DNA of 64,000 nt from Devosia sp. 1566 (lineage in GTDB: Bacteria; Pseudomonadota; Alphaproteobacteria; Rhizobiales; Devosiaceae): the NCBI RefSeq assembly GCF_004005995.1, contig NZ_CP034767.1, positions 310,001 through 374,000 on the forward strand, given 5' to 3'. A model generated the notes under the pieces. The model was not told where the DNA came from and did no database searches. It worked only from the letters and a program-made list of their open reading frames with translations. A program made the translations under genes and the position numbers. This document shows positions 8,289 to 17,061 of the stretch, one piece after another (within the stretch, counting starts at the first letter, position 1; each line of letters begins with the position of its first letter).

Positions 8289-11200
8289 GTTTGCTGGCCC
8301 CATTCATGTTGGGTCTGCTGGCCTTGGGTATCCTGATCGCGCTGTTGCATGTGCGCCGCCGTCGTCCGGTGACGGTGCCGGGACTGATGATCTGGAAGCA
8401 GATCGACATGGCGCCGACCGGCATGCGGGCGCTGTGGCAATGGCCGCGCCCAAGCCTTCTGCTGCTGCTGCAATTGCTGGCACTGGTGCTGATCGTGCTG
8501 GCGCTCAGCCAGCCATTCTGGGGCGCCAACCGCGAGATCAGGCACTGGATCTATGTGCTCGACAATTCCGCCAGCATGGGCGCGAGCAACGGCACTGCGA
8601 CGCGCCGCGCGGAGGCCGAAGCGCTGGTCCGCGCGCATGCCGAGGGGGATGGCGACCTGGCGCGCTATTCGCTAATCATTGCCGGCAACAGCGCCCGCCC
8701 CGAACTGGCGCGGCAGGCCATGTTGCCGGGCCTCCTCGCCGATGCCCTGGCGCGGGTTGCGCCCGAGGAGGGCGCCGCGGATTGGCCCGGCGCGCGCGCC
8801 CTGGTGGATACACTTCATCGCCCCAACGAGATCACCCAGGTGATCGTGGTGTCCGATGCGCCGCCCGCCGATTTCCTGGTCGCCAACGACAGCTTGCGGC
8901 TGGCGCTGGTGCCGGTCGGAGCGCCTGCGGCCAATGCCGGTGTGCGGGCGGCGCTGGCCCCACCGTCGGCCGGGCAGGAGGAATGGACCCTTGCCGGTGA
9001 AGTGACCTTCTCGGATCGCATGGCCGAAACGGTCGTCAGCGTCGAGTTCCAGCCGCAGGGTGGCGCGCGGCAAACCCTTTTGAGTTTCGAGCAGGCCGCG
9101 GCGGGGGCGTTTACCCAGAGCCTGGCCGTGCCCGGCGCCGGCATTGTTTCGGTGCAACTGGCGCCGGATGCAGCGGGCTTCGACGATCGGGTGCATTTTG
9201 TGGTCAATGCTGCCCCCTCCGAGCGAGCCGTTCTGTATGTGGGACCGGGCGAGCAACCCTTGGCGCAGGCGCTCGCGGCGATCGATGGCGTCACGGTAAC
9301 CGAAGCGGCGAGCCTGCCCGCTGATGCCGACCGTTTTGACCTGGTGTTGATCGATGGGGTGGAGGTCGAGGAAGCGCCCGCCACCAATCTGGTGTGGATC
9401 GGTGCGGCGCATCAGGCGGGGGAAATGACGAAGGCCCTGCCTGCCGCAGCGGTGACGGGCTGGCGCGATGATCACCCCCTGTCGCGCGCCATGGGGTGGC
9501 AAAGCCTTGTTTTCGCGGCGGCTTATCGCCAGCCGGCGCCGGCCGATGTCGAGATCGTCGCCTGGGCCGGGAACGCGCCGCTGGTGACGCTGGCCCGACG
9601 GCCCGAAGGCTATGACCTCCGGCTGGGCTTTGATCCGGCGGCGAGCAGTTGGGCCGGCCAGCCGGCGCTGGCGGTTCTCGCGGTCAATCTGATGGAACTG
9701 CTCGGGCCGCTGCCGGGAGCCGTGGTGGAGCCGCATTGCGAGATTGGGGTGACGTGCCCGCTCGATGTGCGCCTCGCCGGCGGAACAATGCGGCGGCTAG
9801 ACGGGGGAACGGGCGCGGCCACTGCGCTGGCGGAGGCTTTTGTGCCGGACCGGGCGGGGCTGTATCAGCTGGAGCGGGAGGGTCGGAGCGCCCTTGTGGC
9901 GGTGCCCCCGCCTTTGGGCGCCGAAAGCCTGATCGCCACCGCTGGCGCAGCCACTGCCGTGCCGGGTCGCCCCGTGGCGCTGTGGCCCTGGCTGATCGGC
10001 GCGGCCCTGGCCGTGCTGCTGATCGAGGCGGTTCTGGCGGGGCGCGGCGAGGAGCGCTTTGCCACCCGGGAGCTCTTGAGCCGCGGCGCGACCGGCCGGC
10101 GCCGCCGTCTCGTACTGGGCATGCGCCTGCTGACGCTGGCCCTCGCGCTCGGGGCCTGGTTCAACCTGCCGCTCTGGATCTATCGAGCCGACCACGCTGT
10201 GATGGCCATTGTCGGCCCGGAAGCCGCACCGGTGGCTGGGGCCGAAACTCTCGTGCTGGCCGAGCAGCCGCGACTATCGAGCGGGGAGATGCCGCCAAGG
10301 GGAGGCTTTAGCGGCTCCGGGACCGCAGCGCTGCAACTGGCGGCGGCACTGTTGCCGCCGGACCGGCCGGGTCGAATCGTGCTGGGCGCGGATGTGGGGC
10401 CTGAACCGGGCCGCGCAGCGGGTCTGCTGGAGCGCGGCATCCCCATTGATGCAGTGGCGGGAGGGGAAAGCCGGCAAGGCGATCTTGCGGTCAGTTTGCG
10501 TGCACCCGCGCCGGTTTTTGCCGGCGACCGGATCGAGCTTGTGGGGCTGGTGCAGGCGCCGGCACCGGTTGAGGCTGAGATCGTGGTCAGAGATAACGGG
10601 GGCGAGATCTGGCGGGACAATGTTGCCCTCACCACCGGGAGCAACCGTGTCACCGTGCCGGTTTCGGTGCAGGCGACGGGGTTGACGCCCTATCAGATAG
10701 AGGTTGTGTCGGCAGGTGACCCCGAGCCGCGCAACAATGTGGCGGGCACCGTTGTATCGGCGCTGCCGCCCGGGCGAATTGCCGTGCTGGCGGGGCAAGC
10801 AGGGCAGGGCGCCGCGTTTGCTGCCATGCTCGCGGACCAGGGCTTTGACGCCGAACTCGTGCCGCCCGCGGAGGCGCCCGAAACGCTGGATGGCTGGCTC
10901 CATTATGCCGGGATTGTCCTCATGAACCTGCCGGCGATCGACTTGACCATTGCCCGGCAGGAACTGATCCAAACCGCGGTTGCCGATCATGGGCGAGGGC
11001 TGCTGATCCTGGGCGGGCCCAACAGCTTCGGGCCGGGCGGCTATCTGGAAACCCCGCTCGATGCGATGTCGCCGATTTCCGCGCGGGTGCCGCGCGACAA
11101 GCCGGGCGTCGCCATGGTGTTCGTGCTCGACCGCTCCAGCAGCATGAAGCAGCCGGTGGGGCCGGTGACCCGGCTCGATGTCGCCAAGCAAGCCACGCTG

Positions 11201-12457
11201 GCGGCAATCGAGCTGCTGAGCCCGGAAAGCCAGGTGGCGGTGGTGACCTTTGACTCGGGCGCCCGCTTGACCGTGCCGATGTCGGACGTGGCCGACATGG
11301 ACTTCATCGCCCGCTCGGTCAATCAGGTGAGCCTGGGGGGCGGCACGGCGCTGTATCGCGGGCTGGTCACGGCTTACCAGCAATTGCGCGATGTGACCGC
11401 TTCGGCACGCCACATCGTGGTGATGACCGACGGGGAAAGCCAGCCGGCCGATTACGATACGCTGATGGAGGCGATTGGGGAGGCCGATATTACGGTGTCC
11501 TCGGTAGCCATCGGCGCGGGCTCGGAGCGCGAGCTGATCGAAATGCTGGCGCGCGAAGGAGGCGGGCTGTTCCACACCACCAGTGATTTTGCCGCGCTCC
11601 CCTCCATCCTGTCCCAGGAAGCCATGTTGCTGGCCGGCGAGCCGCTCGAGGAGCGGCCCGCGCAACCCTATTGGCTGGATCGGGACGCGCAGTTCCTCCT
11701 CGGGATGGACGAGGACTTCCCGCCCATCGAAGGCTTTGTGCTGGCCACGCCCAAGCCGGAGGCAACAACCCACGCGGTGGTTGAGGATCAATTCGGCGAG
11801 CCGGTGCCGCTGCTGGCCTCCTGGCAATATGGCGCCGGGCAGGTGCTGGCCATGACCACCGATGCGGCGGGCGACTGGACCCGGACCTGGCAAGGAAGCA
11901 GTGACTATCCCCGCCTCTTCACCCAGGCGCTGCGCAGCTTTTTGCCCGCTACCGAGCCCCCGGGGCTGCGCTTGAGCGCGAGCCGGCAGGGCGATGTAGT
12001 GCATTTGCGGCTGACTGAGGCGGGCAATGCAGCAGAGCCGGTGCTTGAAGCTGTGGCGCCCGATGGCGGCAGAACCGTGGTGCCATTGCACCGCGCCGGG
12101 GAAGGTTTGTTCGGGGGCAGTTTCGTGGCCAGCGGGCCCGGCGCCTACCAATTTGTCGCCCATGCCGCGGAGGCGGAGGCGCAAACCGCGCTTTATCTCG
12201 ATTATCCCGCCCGACTCGATCCGCTGCGGCGCCCGGATGGCGGGCCGGCGCTGGTTGCCGCGACGGGCGGGCGGCACTACGCTGCTGGCGCGGCGCTCGA
12301 ATTGCCCCCGGCGGGGCGCTGGTCGCTCGATCCGGCCGGGCCGCTTTGGCTCGGGCTGGCGCTCCTCGTGTTCATTGCGGACTTGGTGGTTCGCTATTCC
12401 GATCTTTTCACCCGTCTGGTCCGCCCCCGGCGGGCCGCCGCAGAGGAGCCGATATGA
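8285..12457 (+). CDS. giant membrane protein with BatA-type N-terminus and two von Willebrand A domains
   Basis: 1390 residues, which look like two proteins in one. Module 1 (about 1-600) has two transmembrane segments (5-23, 57-77) flanking the basic loop usual for BatA-type proteins, then a vWA domain with MIDAS motif DNSAS (93-97). The middle has two more membrane segments (about 563-587 and 608-635). Module 2 holds a class-I amidotransferase-like fold (GRIAVLAGQAGQGAAFAAML ... LLILGGPNSFGPGG) and a second vWA domain with a complete MIDAS (DRSSS 949-953, a GGGTALYRG threonine, and VMTDGES). A final membrane helix lies near 1353-1375. vWA/MoxR systems usually act as metal-dependent assembly or stress factors in the envelope. 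ATGA overlaps on both sides tie it to its neighbours. Confidence 0.8.
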   Translation: MSLLAPFMLGLLALGILIALLHVRRRRPVTVPGLMIWKQIDMAPTGMRALWQWPRPSLLLLLQLLALVLIVLALSQPFWGANREIRHWIYVLDNSASMGASNGTATRRAEAEALVRAHAEGDGDLARYSLIIAGNSARPELARQAMLPGLLADALARVAPEEGAADWPGARALVDTLHRPNEITQVIVVSDAPPADFLVANDSLRLALVPVGAPAANAGVRAALAPPSAGQEEWTLAGEVTFSDRMAETVVSVEFQPQGGARQTLLSFEQAAAGAFTQSLAVPGAGIVSVQLAPDAAGFDDRVHFVVNAAPSERAVLYVGPGEQPLAQALAAIDGVTVTEAASLPADADRFDLVLIDGVEVEEAPATNLVWIGAAHQAGEMTKALPAAAVTGWRDDHPLSRAMGWQSLVFAAAYRQPAPADVEIVAWAGNAPLVTLARRPEGYDLRLGFDPAASSWAGQPALAVLAVNLMELLGPLPGAVVEPHCEIGVTCPLDVRLAGGTMRRLDGGTGAATALAEAFVPDRAGLYQLEREGRSALVAVPPPLGAESLIATAGAATAVPGRPVALWPWLIGAALAVLLIEAVLAGRGEERFATRELLSRGATGRRRRLVLGMRLLTLALALGAWFNLPLWIYRADHAVMAIVGPEAAPVAGAETLVLAEQPRLSSGEMPPRGGFSGSGTAALQLAAALLPPDRPGRIVLGADVGPEPGRAAGLLERGIPIDAVAGGESRQGDLAVSLRAPAPVFAGDRIELVGLVQAPAPVEAEIVVRDNGGEIWRDNVALTTGSNRVTVPVSVQATGLTPYQIEVVSAGDPEPRNNVAGTVVSALPPGRIAVLAGQAGQGAAFAAMLADQGFDAELVPPAEAPETLDGWLHYAGIVLMNLPAIDLTIARQELIQTAVADHGRGLLILGGPNSFGPGGYLETPLDAMSPISARVPRDKPGVAMVFVLDRSSSMKQPVGPVTRLDVAKQATLAAIELLSPESQVAVVTFDSGARLTVPMSDVADMDFIARSVNQVSLGGGTALYRGLVTAYQQLRDVTASARHIVVMTDGESQPADYDTLMEAIGEADITVSSVAIGAGSERELIEMLAREGGGLFHTTSDFAALPSILSQEAMLLAGEPLEERPAQPYWLDRDAQFLLGMDEDFPPIEGFVLATPKPEATTHAVVEDQFGEPVPLLASWQYGAGQVLAMTTDAAGDWTRTWQGSSDYPRLFTQALRSFLPATEPPGLRLSASRQGDVVHLRLTEAGNAAEPVLEAVAPDGGRTVVPLHRAGEGLFGGSFVASGPGAYQFVAHAAEAEAQTALYLDYPARLDPLRRPDGGPALVAATGGRHYAAGAALELPPAGRWSLDPAGPLWLGLALLVFIADLVVRYSDLFTRLVRPRRAAAEEPI

Positions 12458-13479
12458 CAGTTCTTTCCCCCACGCGCCCCGCCCCGATGCCGGCCGACCG
12501 CGACGGGCTCGACGCGCTGCTGGCGGCGCTGCGGGCGGCGCGCAGCGAGATCGGTCATTCGGTGCTGGGCCAGGAAGCAATTGTCGAGCAATTGCTGATC
12601 GGGCTGATCGCGGGCGGGCATGTGCTGCTGGAAGGCCCGCCCGGCGCGGGCAAGACGCTGCTGGTCAAGACGCTGGCCGAGGTCACGGGCCTCAGCTTTT
12701 CGCGCGTACAGTTCACGCCCGACCTGATGCCGGCCGATATCACGGGATCGCTGGTGCTGACGCCCGAAGCGGACGGGCGCAATGTGCTCAAATTCCAGCC
12801 GGGGCCGATCTTTACCCAATTGCTGCTGGCCGACGAAATCAACCGCGCCACCCCGCGCACCCAATCGGCGCTGCTCGAAGCCATGCAGGAGCGCACGGTC
12901 AGCGCCGCGGGCACCAGCATGCCGCTGCCCCAGCCCTTTTGCGTGCTCGCGACGCAAAACCCGATCGAGATGGAGGGCACCTATGCCCTGCCTGAAGCGC
13001 AGATCGATCGGTTCATGTTCCGCATCGATGTGGGCTATCCCAGCGCCGAAACGCTGGCCGCGATTTTGCAGGCCACCACGGGCGCCGAGCAGCCGGTGGC
13101 GCGACAGGTGCTGACCCCCGAGCAGATCCTGGCGCTGCAGGCAAGTGTGCGCACCGTGACCATTGCCGAACATGTGCGCCGGTCGGTGGCGCTGTTTGCG
13201 CTGGCGACCCAGCCTTCGGCGCCGGGGGCAAGCGCCGAAGTGCAGCGCTTTATCCGCTTTGGGCTGAGCCCGCGCGGCGCGCTGGCGCTGGTGCTGGCGG
13301 CCAAGGCGCATGCCTTGCTGGCAGGGCGCTTCAACGTGGCCTTTGATGATCTGCGCGCCGTGCTGCTGCCAGCGCTACGGCACCGGGTGCAACTCAATTT
13401 CGAAGGGAGTGCCGAGAACGTGTCGCTGGAGGCGCTGGTGGGCAAGCTTTTTGAGCAAAGCGTGCGGGCGGTCGCGTGA
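12454..13479 (+). CDS. MoxR family AAA+ ATPase
   Basis: 341 residues, the typical MoxR length. Walker A GPPGAGKT is at 61-68, Walker B LLLADE at 123-128, followed by INRATPRTQSALLEAMQE, the sensor-1 region CVLATQNPIEMEGTYALPEA, and the LSPRGALAL C-terminal signature. MoxR ATPases act as chaperones that load or activate vWA-domain partners, here presumably the double-vWA protein encoded directly upstream. The ATG overlaps the upstream stop and the stop overlaps the downstream GTG start. A GAGGAG ribosome-binding site precedes the chosen ATG. Confidence 0.92.
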   Translation: MTVLSPTRPAPMPADRDGLDALLAALRAARSEIGHSVLGQEAIVEQLLIGLIAGGHVLLEGPPGAGKTLLVKTLAEVTGLSFSRVQFTPDLMPADITGSLVLTPEADGRNVLKFQPGPIFTQLLLADEINRATPRTQSALLEAMQERTVSAAGTSMPLPQPFCVLATQNPIEMEGTYALPEAQIDRFMFRIDVGYPSAETLAAILQATTGAEQPVARQVLTPEQILALQASVRTVTIAEHVRRSVALFALATQPSAPGASAEVQRFIRFGLSPRGALALVLAAKAHALLAGRFNVAFDDLRAVLLPALRHRVQLNFEGSAENVSLEALVGKLFEQSVRAVA

Positions 13480-14354
13480 GACCCGATTCGCGCCTGCTCG
13501 AGCAATTGGTGGTGGCGCGCTACCGGCTCAACCGGGCGCAGGCTTCGGTGGGGGTGGGCGAGCGGCGCTCGCAGAACAAGGGCGCGGGCATGGAATTTGC
13601 CGCCCATCGGCCCTACCGCGAGGGCGACGATGTGCGCAATCTCGATCCCCGGCTGCTGGCGCGATTGGGCGAGCCCTTTGTGCGCGAATATTTCGTGGAC
13701 CGGCAATTGCCGGTTTATGTGCTGCTCGATGGCTCGGCCTCCATGCTCACGGGCGAGCCGCAGAAATACCGATTCGGCGCTGTTCTGGCGCAAGTCCTGG
13801 GCTTCATCGCGCTGGCTTCGGGCGACCGGGTGCAACTGGGCGTGTCCGGCGGCAAACGGGTGGACTGGTCGCCCCAGTTGCAGGGGCAGAGCCGGGCCGA
13901 GATGCTGTTTGACTGGCTCGGTAAACGCCCCACCGGCGGGCGCACGCCCTTCTCCCAGGCGCTGGCCCAGGCGCGCAGCGAGATGAAGCCGCGTGCCATG
14001 GTGGTGCTGGTGGGCGATTTCATGGATGAGGGGGTGGACGCCCAGTTCAAGCTGTTGGCGGGGGCGCGGCACGACATCGTGGCCATCCACCTCGCTTCGC
14101 CCCAGGAGATCGACCCAGCAGCGCTGGGTAGCGGGCCGGTGCGGCTCAGCGATGCCGAAAACGGGGAAGCGCTCGACCTGTCGCTCAACCCGGCAGTGCT
14201 GGAGCGCTATCGCGCTGCATTCGCGCAGTGGCGGAGCCGGCTGGAACAGACCATTTCACGCGGAGGGGCCGGGCAGTACTTCTTTCTCCCCACAAGCGGG
14301 GACATTAATTCCTTTGTTGGCCTTGAACTACGGCGAAGATACGTAATTTCCTGA
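13476..14354 (+). CDS. DUF58 domain-containing protein (vWA-like)
   Basis: 292 residues beginning with GTG inside the moxR stop codon. The DUF58 hallmark FAAHRPYREGDDVRNLDPR is around residues 40-60 and is followed by the vWA-like segment PVYVLLDGSASM. DUF58 proteins are the standard companions of MoxR and membrane vWA proteins. No membrane segments are visible, unlike longer DUF58 relatives. It closes the operon; no U-tract terminator is obvious in the 145 bases before the next gene. Confidence 0.88.
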   Translation: MRPDSRLLEQLVVARYRLNRAQASVGVGERRSQNKGAGMEFAAHRPYREGDDVRNLDPRLLARLGEPFVREYFVDRQLPVYVLLDGSASMLTGEPQKYRFGAVLAQVLGFIALASGDRVQLGVSGGKRVDWSPQLQGQSRAEMLFDWLGKRPTGGRTPFSQALAQARSEMKPRAMVVLVGDFMDEGVDAQFKLLAGARHDIVAIHLASPQEIDPAALGSGPVRLSDAENGEALDLSLNPAVLERYRAAFAQWRSRLEQTISRGGAGQYFFLPTSGDINSFVGLELRRRYVIS

Positions 14355-14499
14355 AAGTACGGCTTGCCAGCTTTAAAATCCCCAAGTTTGATGGGGCAAT
14401 GAGAAGTTGCTTTGGTTCGGCGAATACGGGCTTGTTATCCCTCTTCCACTCTGCCCGGCCGGATCTTGGGGCTTGGTCAAGGTAGGGAGAATAAAGACT

Positions 14500-15843
14500 G
14501 TGAATTTCATCAGTACAAAGTTTGTATCGGCGGCCGCGCTGGCCGCAGCGATGTTGGCGAGCGGCGCCAGCTTTGCGCAGGAGGCAGCACCAGAAGCTGC
14601 CGCTCCCATCGATACCGCAGCCTATGGCGAGGCTGTTGACTCCATCCTGGCCGACCCCAAGTTCGATGCTGCCGTGCAGTATCTCGACGCCAATTACGAC
14701 CAGATGATCACCGAATTTGAAGAACTGACCGAGATTCCGTCCGGCCCGTTCATGGAAGAAGCCATTTCCGCCCGCTATGCCGAACTGCTTGAAGCTTCGG
14801 GCCTGACCGAGGTCAAGGTCGACGAAGAAGGCAATGCCATTGGCGTGTGGAAGGGTACCGAAGGCGACGGCAAGTTCCTCGTTGTTTCGGCGCACCTTGA
14901 TACCGTGTTCCCCGAAGGCACCGATGTCACCATCGAGTGGAAGGGCACCGAAGCCCATGCCCCCGGTGTGCGTGACGACAAGATGAGCACGGCCATTATC
15001 CTGGCCTATGCCCGCGCCATGAAAGATGCCGGGATCCAGACCAAGGACGATATCCTGTTTGTCGGCACCGTGGGCGAAGAAGGCCCGGGCGATCTGCGCG
15101 GCGTGCGCTACCTCTTCAACGAGGGCGAATATGCCGACAAGATCAAGGGCTTCTTTTCGGTTGAAGGCGGCTCGGCCGGCAGCGCCACCGTGGGTGGTAC
15201 GGGCTCGGTGCGCTATCGCGTGCACTTCAAGGGCCCGGGCGGCCACAGCTTTGGTGCATTTGGCCTCGTCAACCCGGCCTATGCCCTGGCTGACTTCATG
15301 ACCTCCTTCTCCCAGATCCAGGTTCCGACCGACCCCAAGACCACGCACAGCGTCGGCATTCTTACTGGTGGTACTTCGGTCAACTCGATCCCCTTCAGCG
15401 TTTCCGCCGATATCGACATGCGCTCCAATGAGCCCGCCGAACTCGACAAGGTGCATGAGCGCATGAAGGTGATCGCCGAACAGGCTGCCGCCAATGAGAA
15501 CGCCCGCCGTTCCGTGGCCGAAGGCCCGATCACGGTTGAACTTGAGCAGATCGGCCTGCGTCCTGCCGGCAAGACCGCCGAGGACACCGAGATCTTCCAG
15601 CTGACCAAGGCGGCTTTTGAGGCCACGATCGGTGACTTCAAGGGCGAAGGCTTTGGTTCGACCGACTCCAACATGCCCATGAGCCTGGGGATTCCAGCGC
15701 TCACCATTGGCGCCAATAGCGGCATCGGCGGGCGCGGCCATTCGCTCGACGAATGGCTGGAAACCGCCAAGGACAAGACCCTGCCCAACATGAAGGCCAC
15801 CCTGGCTGTCGTGCTGGCCAATGCCGGCATGGGTGCAGAGTAA
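14500..15843 (+). CDS. secreted M20 family metallopeptidase
   Basis: 447 residues with a Sec signal peptide (VSAAALAAAMLASGASFAQ) when started at GTG 14500, which has an AGGGAGA ribosome-binding site. The upstream in-frame start at 14407 would bury the signal. M20 metal ligands are in order: SAHLDTVFP, the bridging aspartate in PGVRDDKMS, the GTVGEEGPGDLRG catalytic and ligand glutamates, and a C-terminal His in GGRGHSLDE. A dimerisation domain lies between (HFKGPGGHSFGAFG). It probably hydrolyses small peptides or acylated amino acids in the periplasm; the substrate is unknown. Transcription ends at a strong terminator just after the stop. Confidence 0.85.
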   Translation: MNFISTKFVSAAALAAAMLASGASFAQEAAPEAAAPIDTAAYGEAVDSILADPKFDAAVQYLDANYDQMITEFEELTEIPSGPFMEEAISARYAELLEASGLTEVKVDEEGNAIGVWKGTEGDGKFLVVSAHLDTVFPEGTDVTIEWKGTEAHAPGVRDDKMSTAIILAYARAMKDAGIQTKDDILFVGTVGEEGPGDLRGVRYLFNEGEYADKIKGFFSVEGGSAGSATVGGTGSVRYRVHFKGPGGHSFGAFGLVNPAYALADFMTSFSQIQVPTDPKTTHSVGILTGGTSVNSIPFSVSADIDMRSNEPAELDKVHERMKVIAEQAAANENARRSVAEGPITVELEQIGLRPAGKTAEDTEIFQLTKAAFEATIGDFKGEGFGSTDSNMPMSLGIPALTIGANSGIGGRGHSLDEWLETAKDKTLPNMKATLAVVLANAGMGAE

Positions 15844-15853
15844 GTCCTAATCG

Positions 15854-15878
15854 CCCGCCGGCCTGCCGGCGGGTTTTT
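15854..15878 (+). terminator. intrinsic terminator of the M20 peptidase gene
   Basis: CCCGCCGG and CCGGCGGG form a tight GC stem followed by TTTTT, starting 11 bases after the peptidase stop codon. Confidence 0.85.
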
Positions 15879-15886
15879 CGCTCTTG

Positions 15887-15912
15887 TGGGAGGCGGTTTT
15901 GACCGCCTCCCA
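15887..15912. repeat. perfect 11-bp inverted repeat, related copy near 63199
   Basis: TGGGAGGCGGT and ACCGCCTCCCA pair perfectly around a TTTG loop. It sits immediately after a terminator and 24 bases before the next start codon. A degenerate copy with the core GCGGTTCCGACCGCCTCCCA occurs at about 63203-63222, before tRNA-Arg. This suggests a small dispersed palindromic element rather than a gene-specific signal. Confidence 0.5.
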
Positions 15913-15936
15913 CCCGATTTCGAGGAGACAACTGCA

Positions 15937-16380
15937 ATGATCACCCGTCGCGATTTTACCACCGGCCTTGTTGGCCTCGCTGCGCTGCCCCTCCTGACCC
16001 TGCCGAGCTTTGCCGCGCCGACGCGCATCCGCATGGGCTCGCTTTATGACTACGACAACGACATGGCCTTTTCCGACCGGGCAGAGGAACTGGCCGGCAC
16101 CGAAGTCGAGATCCAAGGCTTCATGGCGCCACATCTCAAGGTCGATTCCGACTTTTTCGTCCTGTCCAACCAGCCCGTTGAATCCTGCCCGTTCTGCGAA
16201 AGCGAGGATGACTGGATCGACACCATCATCTTCGTGGTGATGCGCGAACGCCAGGAAGCCATTAATCCCGGTACGCTGATCTGGACCCGGGGCACTCTCG
16301 ATATCGGCCCGGCAACCGATGAGGCCACCGGGTTTGTCAGCCGCGTGCGCCTGCTCAATGCCGATTTCTACGAGGCCTAG
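15937..16380 (+). CDS. Tat-exported DUF3299-like protein of a zinc-type ABC module
   Basis: 147 residues with a twin-arginine-type leader (MITRRDFTTGLVGLAALPLL, cleavage near SFAAP). The mature part has an OB-like LAGTEVEIQGFMAPHLKVD segment and a CPFCESEDDW motif with a vicinal cysteine pair. It resembles the DUF3299-type lipoprotein/exported member that accompanies a LolD-like ATPase and FtsX permease in zinc-starvation operons (the PA4063-PA4066 arrangement in Pseudomonas). That parallel is from memory of the family and is supported by the genes that follow. The ATG at 15937 has a GAGGAGA ribosome-binding site; the longer ORF start at 15886 lies in the inverted repeat. Confidence 0.6.
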   Translation: MITRRDFTTGLVGLAALPLLTLPSFAAPTRIRMGSLYDYDNDMAFSDRAEELAGTEVEIQGFMAPHLKVDSDFFVLSNQPVESCPFCESEDDWIDTIIFVVMRERQEAINPGTLIWTRGTLDIGPATDEATGFVSRVRLLNADFYEA

Positions 16381-16400
16381 CACAGGCAAGGGCCGGCGGG

Positions 16401-16961
16401 ATGGGTCCGGCAGCAAGCGGGCAGACACACTGGCGCAAGCGTCAAGTTCTCGCCCTTGCCTTGCTGGTCACCATTGGCACCGGGCTCTGGTGGTTCGGCG
16501 CGCAACGGGACAATGCCCCGGGCCTCGCGCTCGGCGCGCCGCTGCCCCCCTTTACCCTCAAGCCCATCGAGGGACTGGCGGGGTCGGGATTTGACGCGGG
16601 CGCGCTGCAGGGCCAGGTCACGCTGCTCAATGCCTTTGCGAGCTGGTGCGTGCCCTGCCGGGCCGAGCATCCGCTGCTGGTGGAGCTTGCCGCCGGCGAG
16701 GGCGTGGTGCTCGCCGGCATGAACGTCACCGACCTGCCGGAAAACGCCACCGATTTTCTCGCCGAGCTCGGCAATCCCTATGCCCTGGCGGGCGCCGACA
16801 CCGACAAGTCGGTGGCCAATCGGCTCGGCATGGTGGGGCTGCCCCATAGTTTCGTCATCGATCCGCAGGGCCGGCTATTGCTGAGCCATCCCGGACCGAT
16901 CAGCCGCAAATTCGTCGATGAACAACTGCCCAGATTGCTGGCCCGGGCGGGTGTTCCCTGA
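16401..16961 (+). CDS. membrane-anchored periplasmic thioredoxin, DsbE/CcmG-like
   Basis: 186 residues with a single N-terminal membrane anchor (VLALALLVTIGTGLWWFGA) and a TlpA/DsbE thioredoxin fold. The active site is ASWCVPCRAEHPLL (CVPC), and the cis-Pro loop GLPHSFVIDPQGRLL is typical of CcmG. Despite the CcmG-like features no cytochrome c maturation gene is nearby. Instead it sits 20 bases after a Tat-exported protein with a CPFC motif and just before an ABC pair, so it may keep that protein's cysteines reduced. That role is inference. Confidence 0.8.
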   Translation: MGPAASGQTHWRKRQVLALALLVTIGTGLWWFGAQRDNAPGLALGAPLPPFTLKPIEGLAGSGFDAGALQGQVTLLNAFASWCVPCRAEHPLLVELAAGEGVVLAGMNVTDLPENATDFLAELGNPYALAGADTDKSVANRLGMVGLPHSFVIDPQGRLLLSHPGPISRKFVDEQLPRLLARAGVP

Positions 16962-17061
16962 AGCGTCACACGCTGAGCGCACCGGCCAGGCGCAGCAGCG
17001 ATTGCCAACCTTTCGGGGATGGTGGCTCACCCGGGGGTGGGCGGAGGAGCACCTTGCTGCA

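Noticed and set aside
10274..12580. A 768-residue open frame on the minus strand
   Set aside because: Shadow of the double-vWA gene; the composition is unlike a protein.
15887..15936. Zur-type operator before the metal-linked ABC module
   Set aside because: No GTTATA-type palindrome is present; the repeat there is GC-rich and of the dispersed kind.
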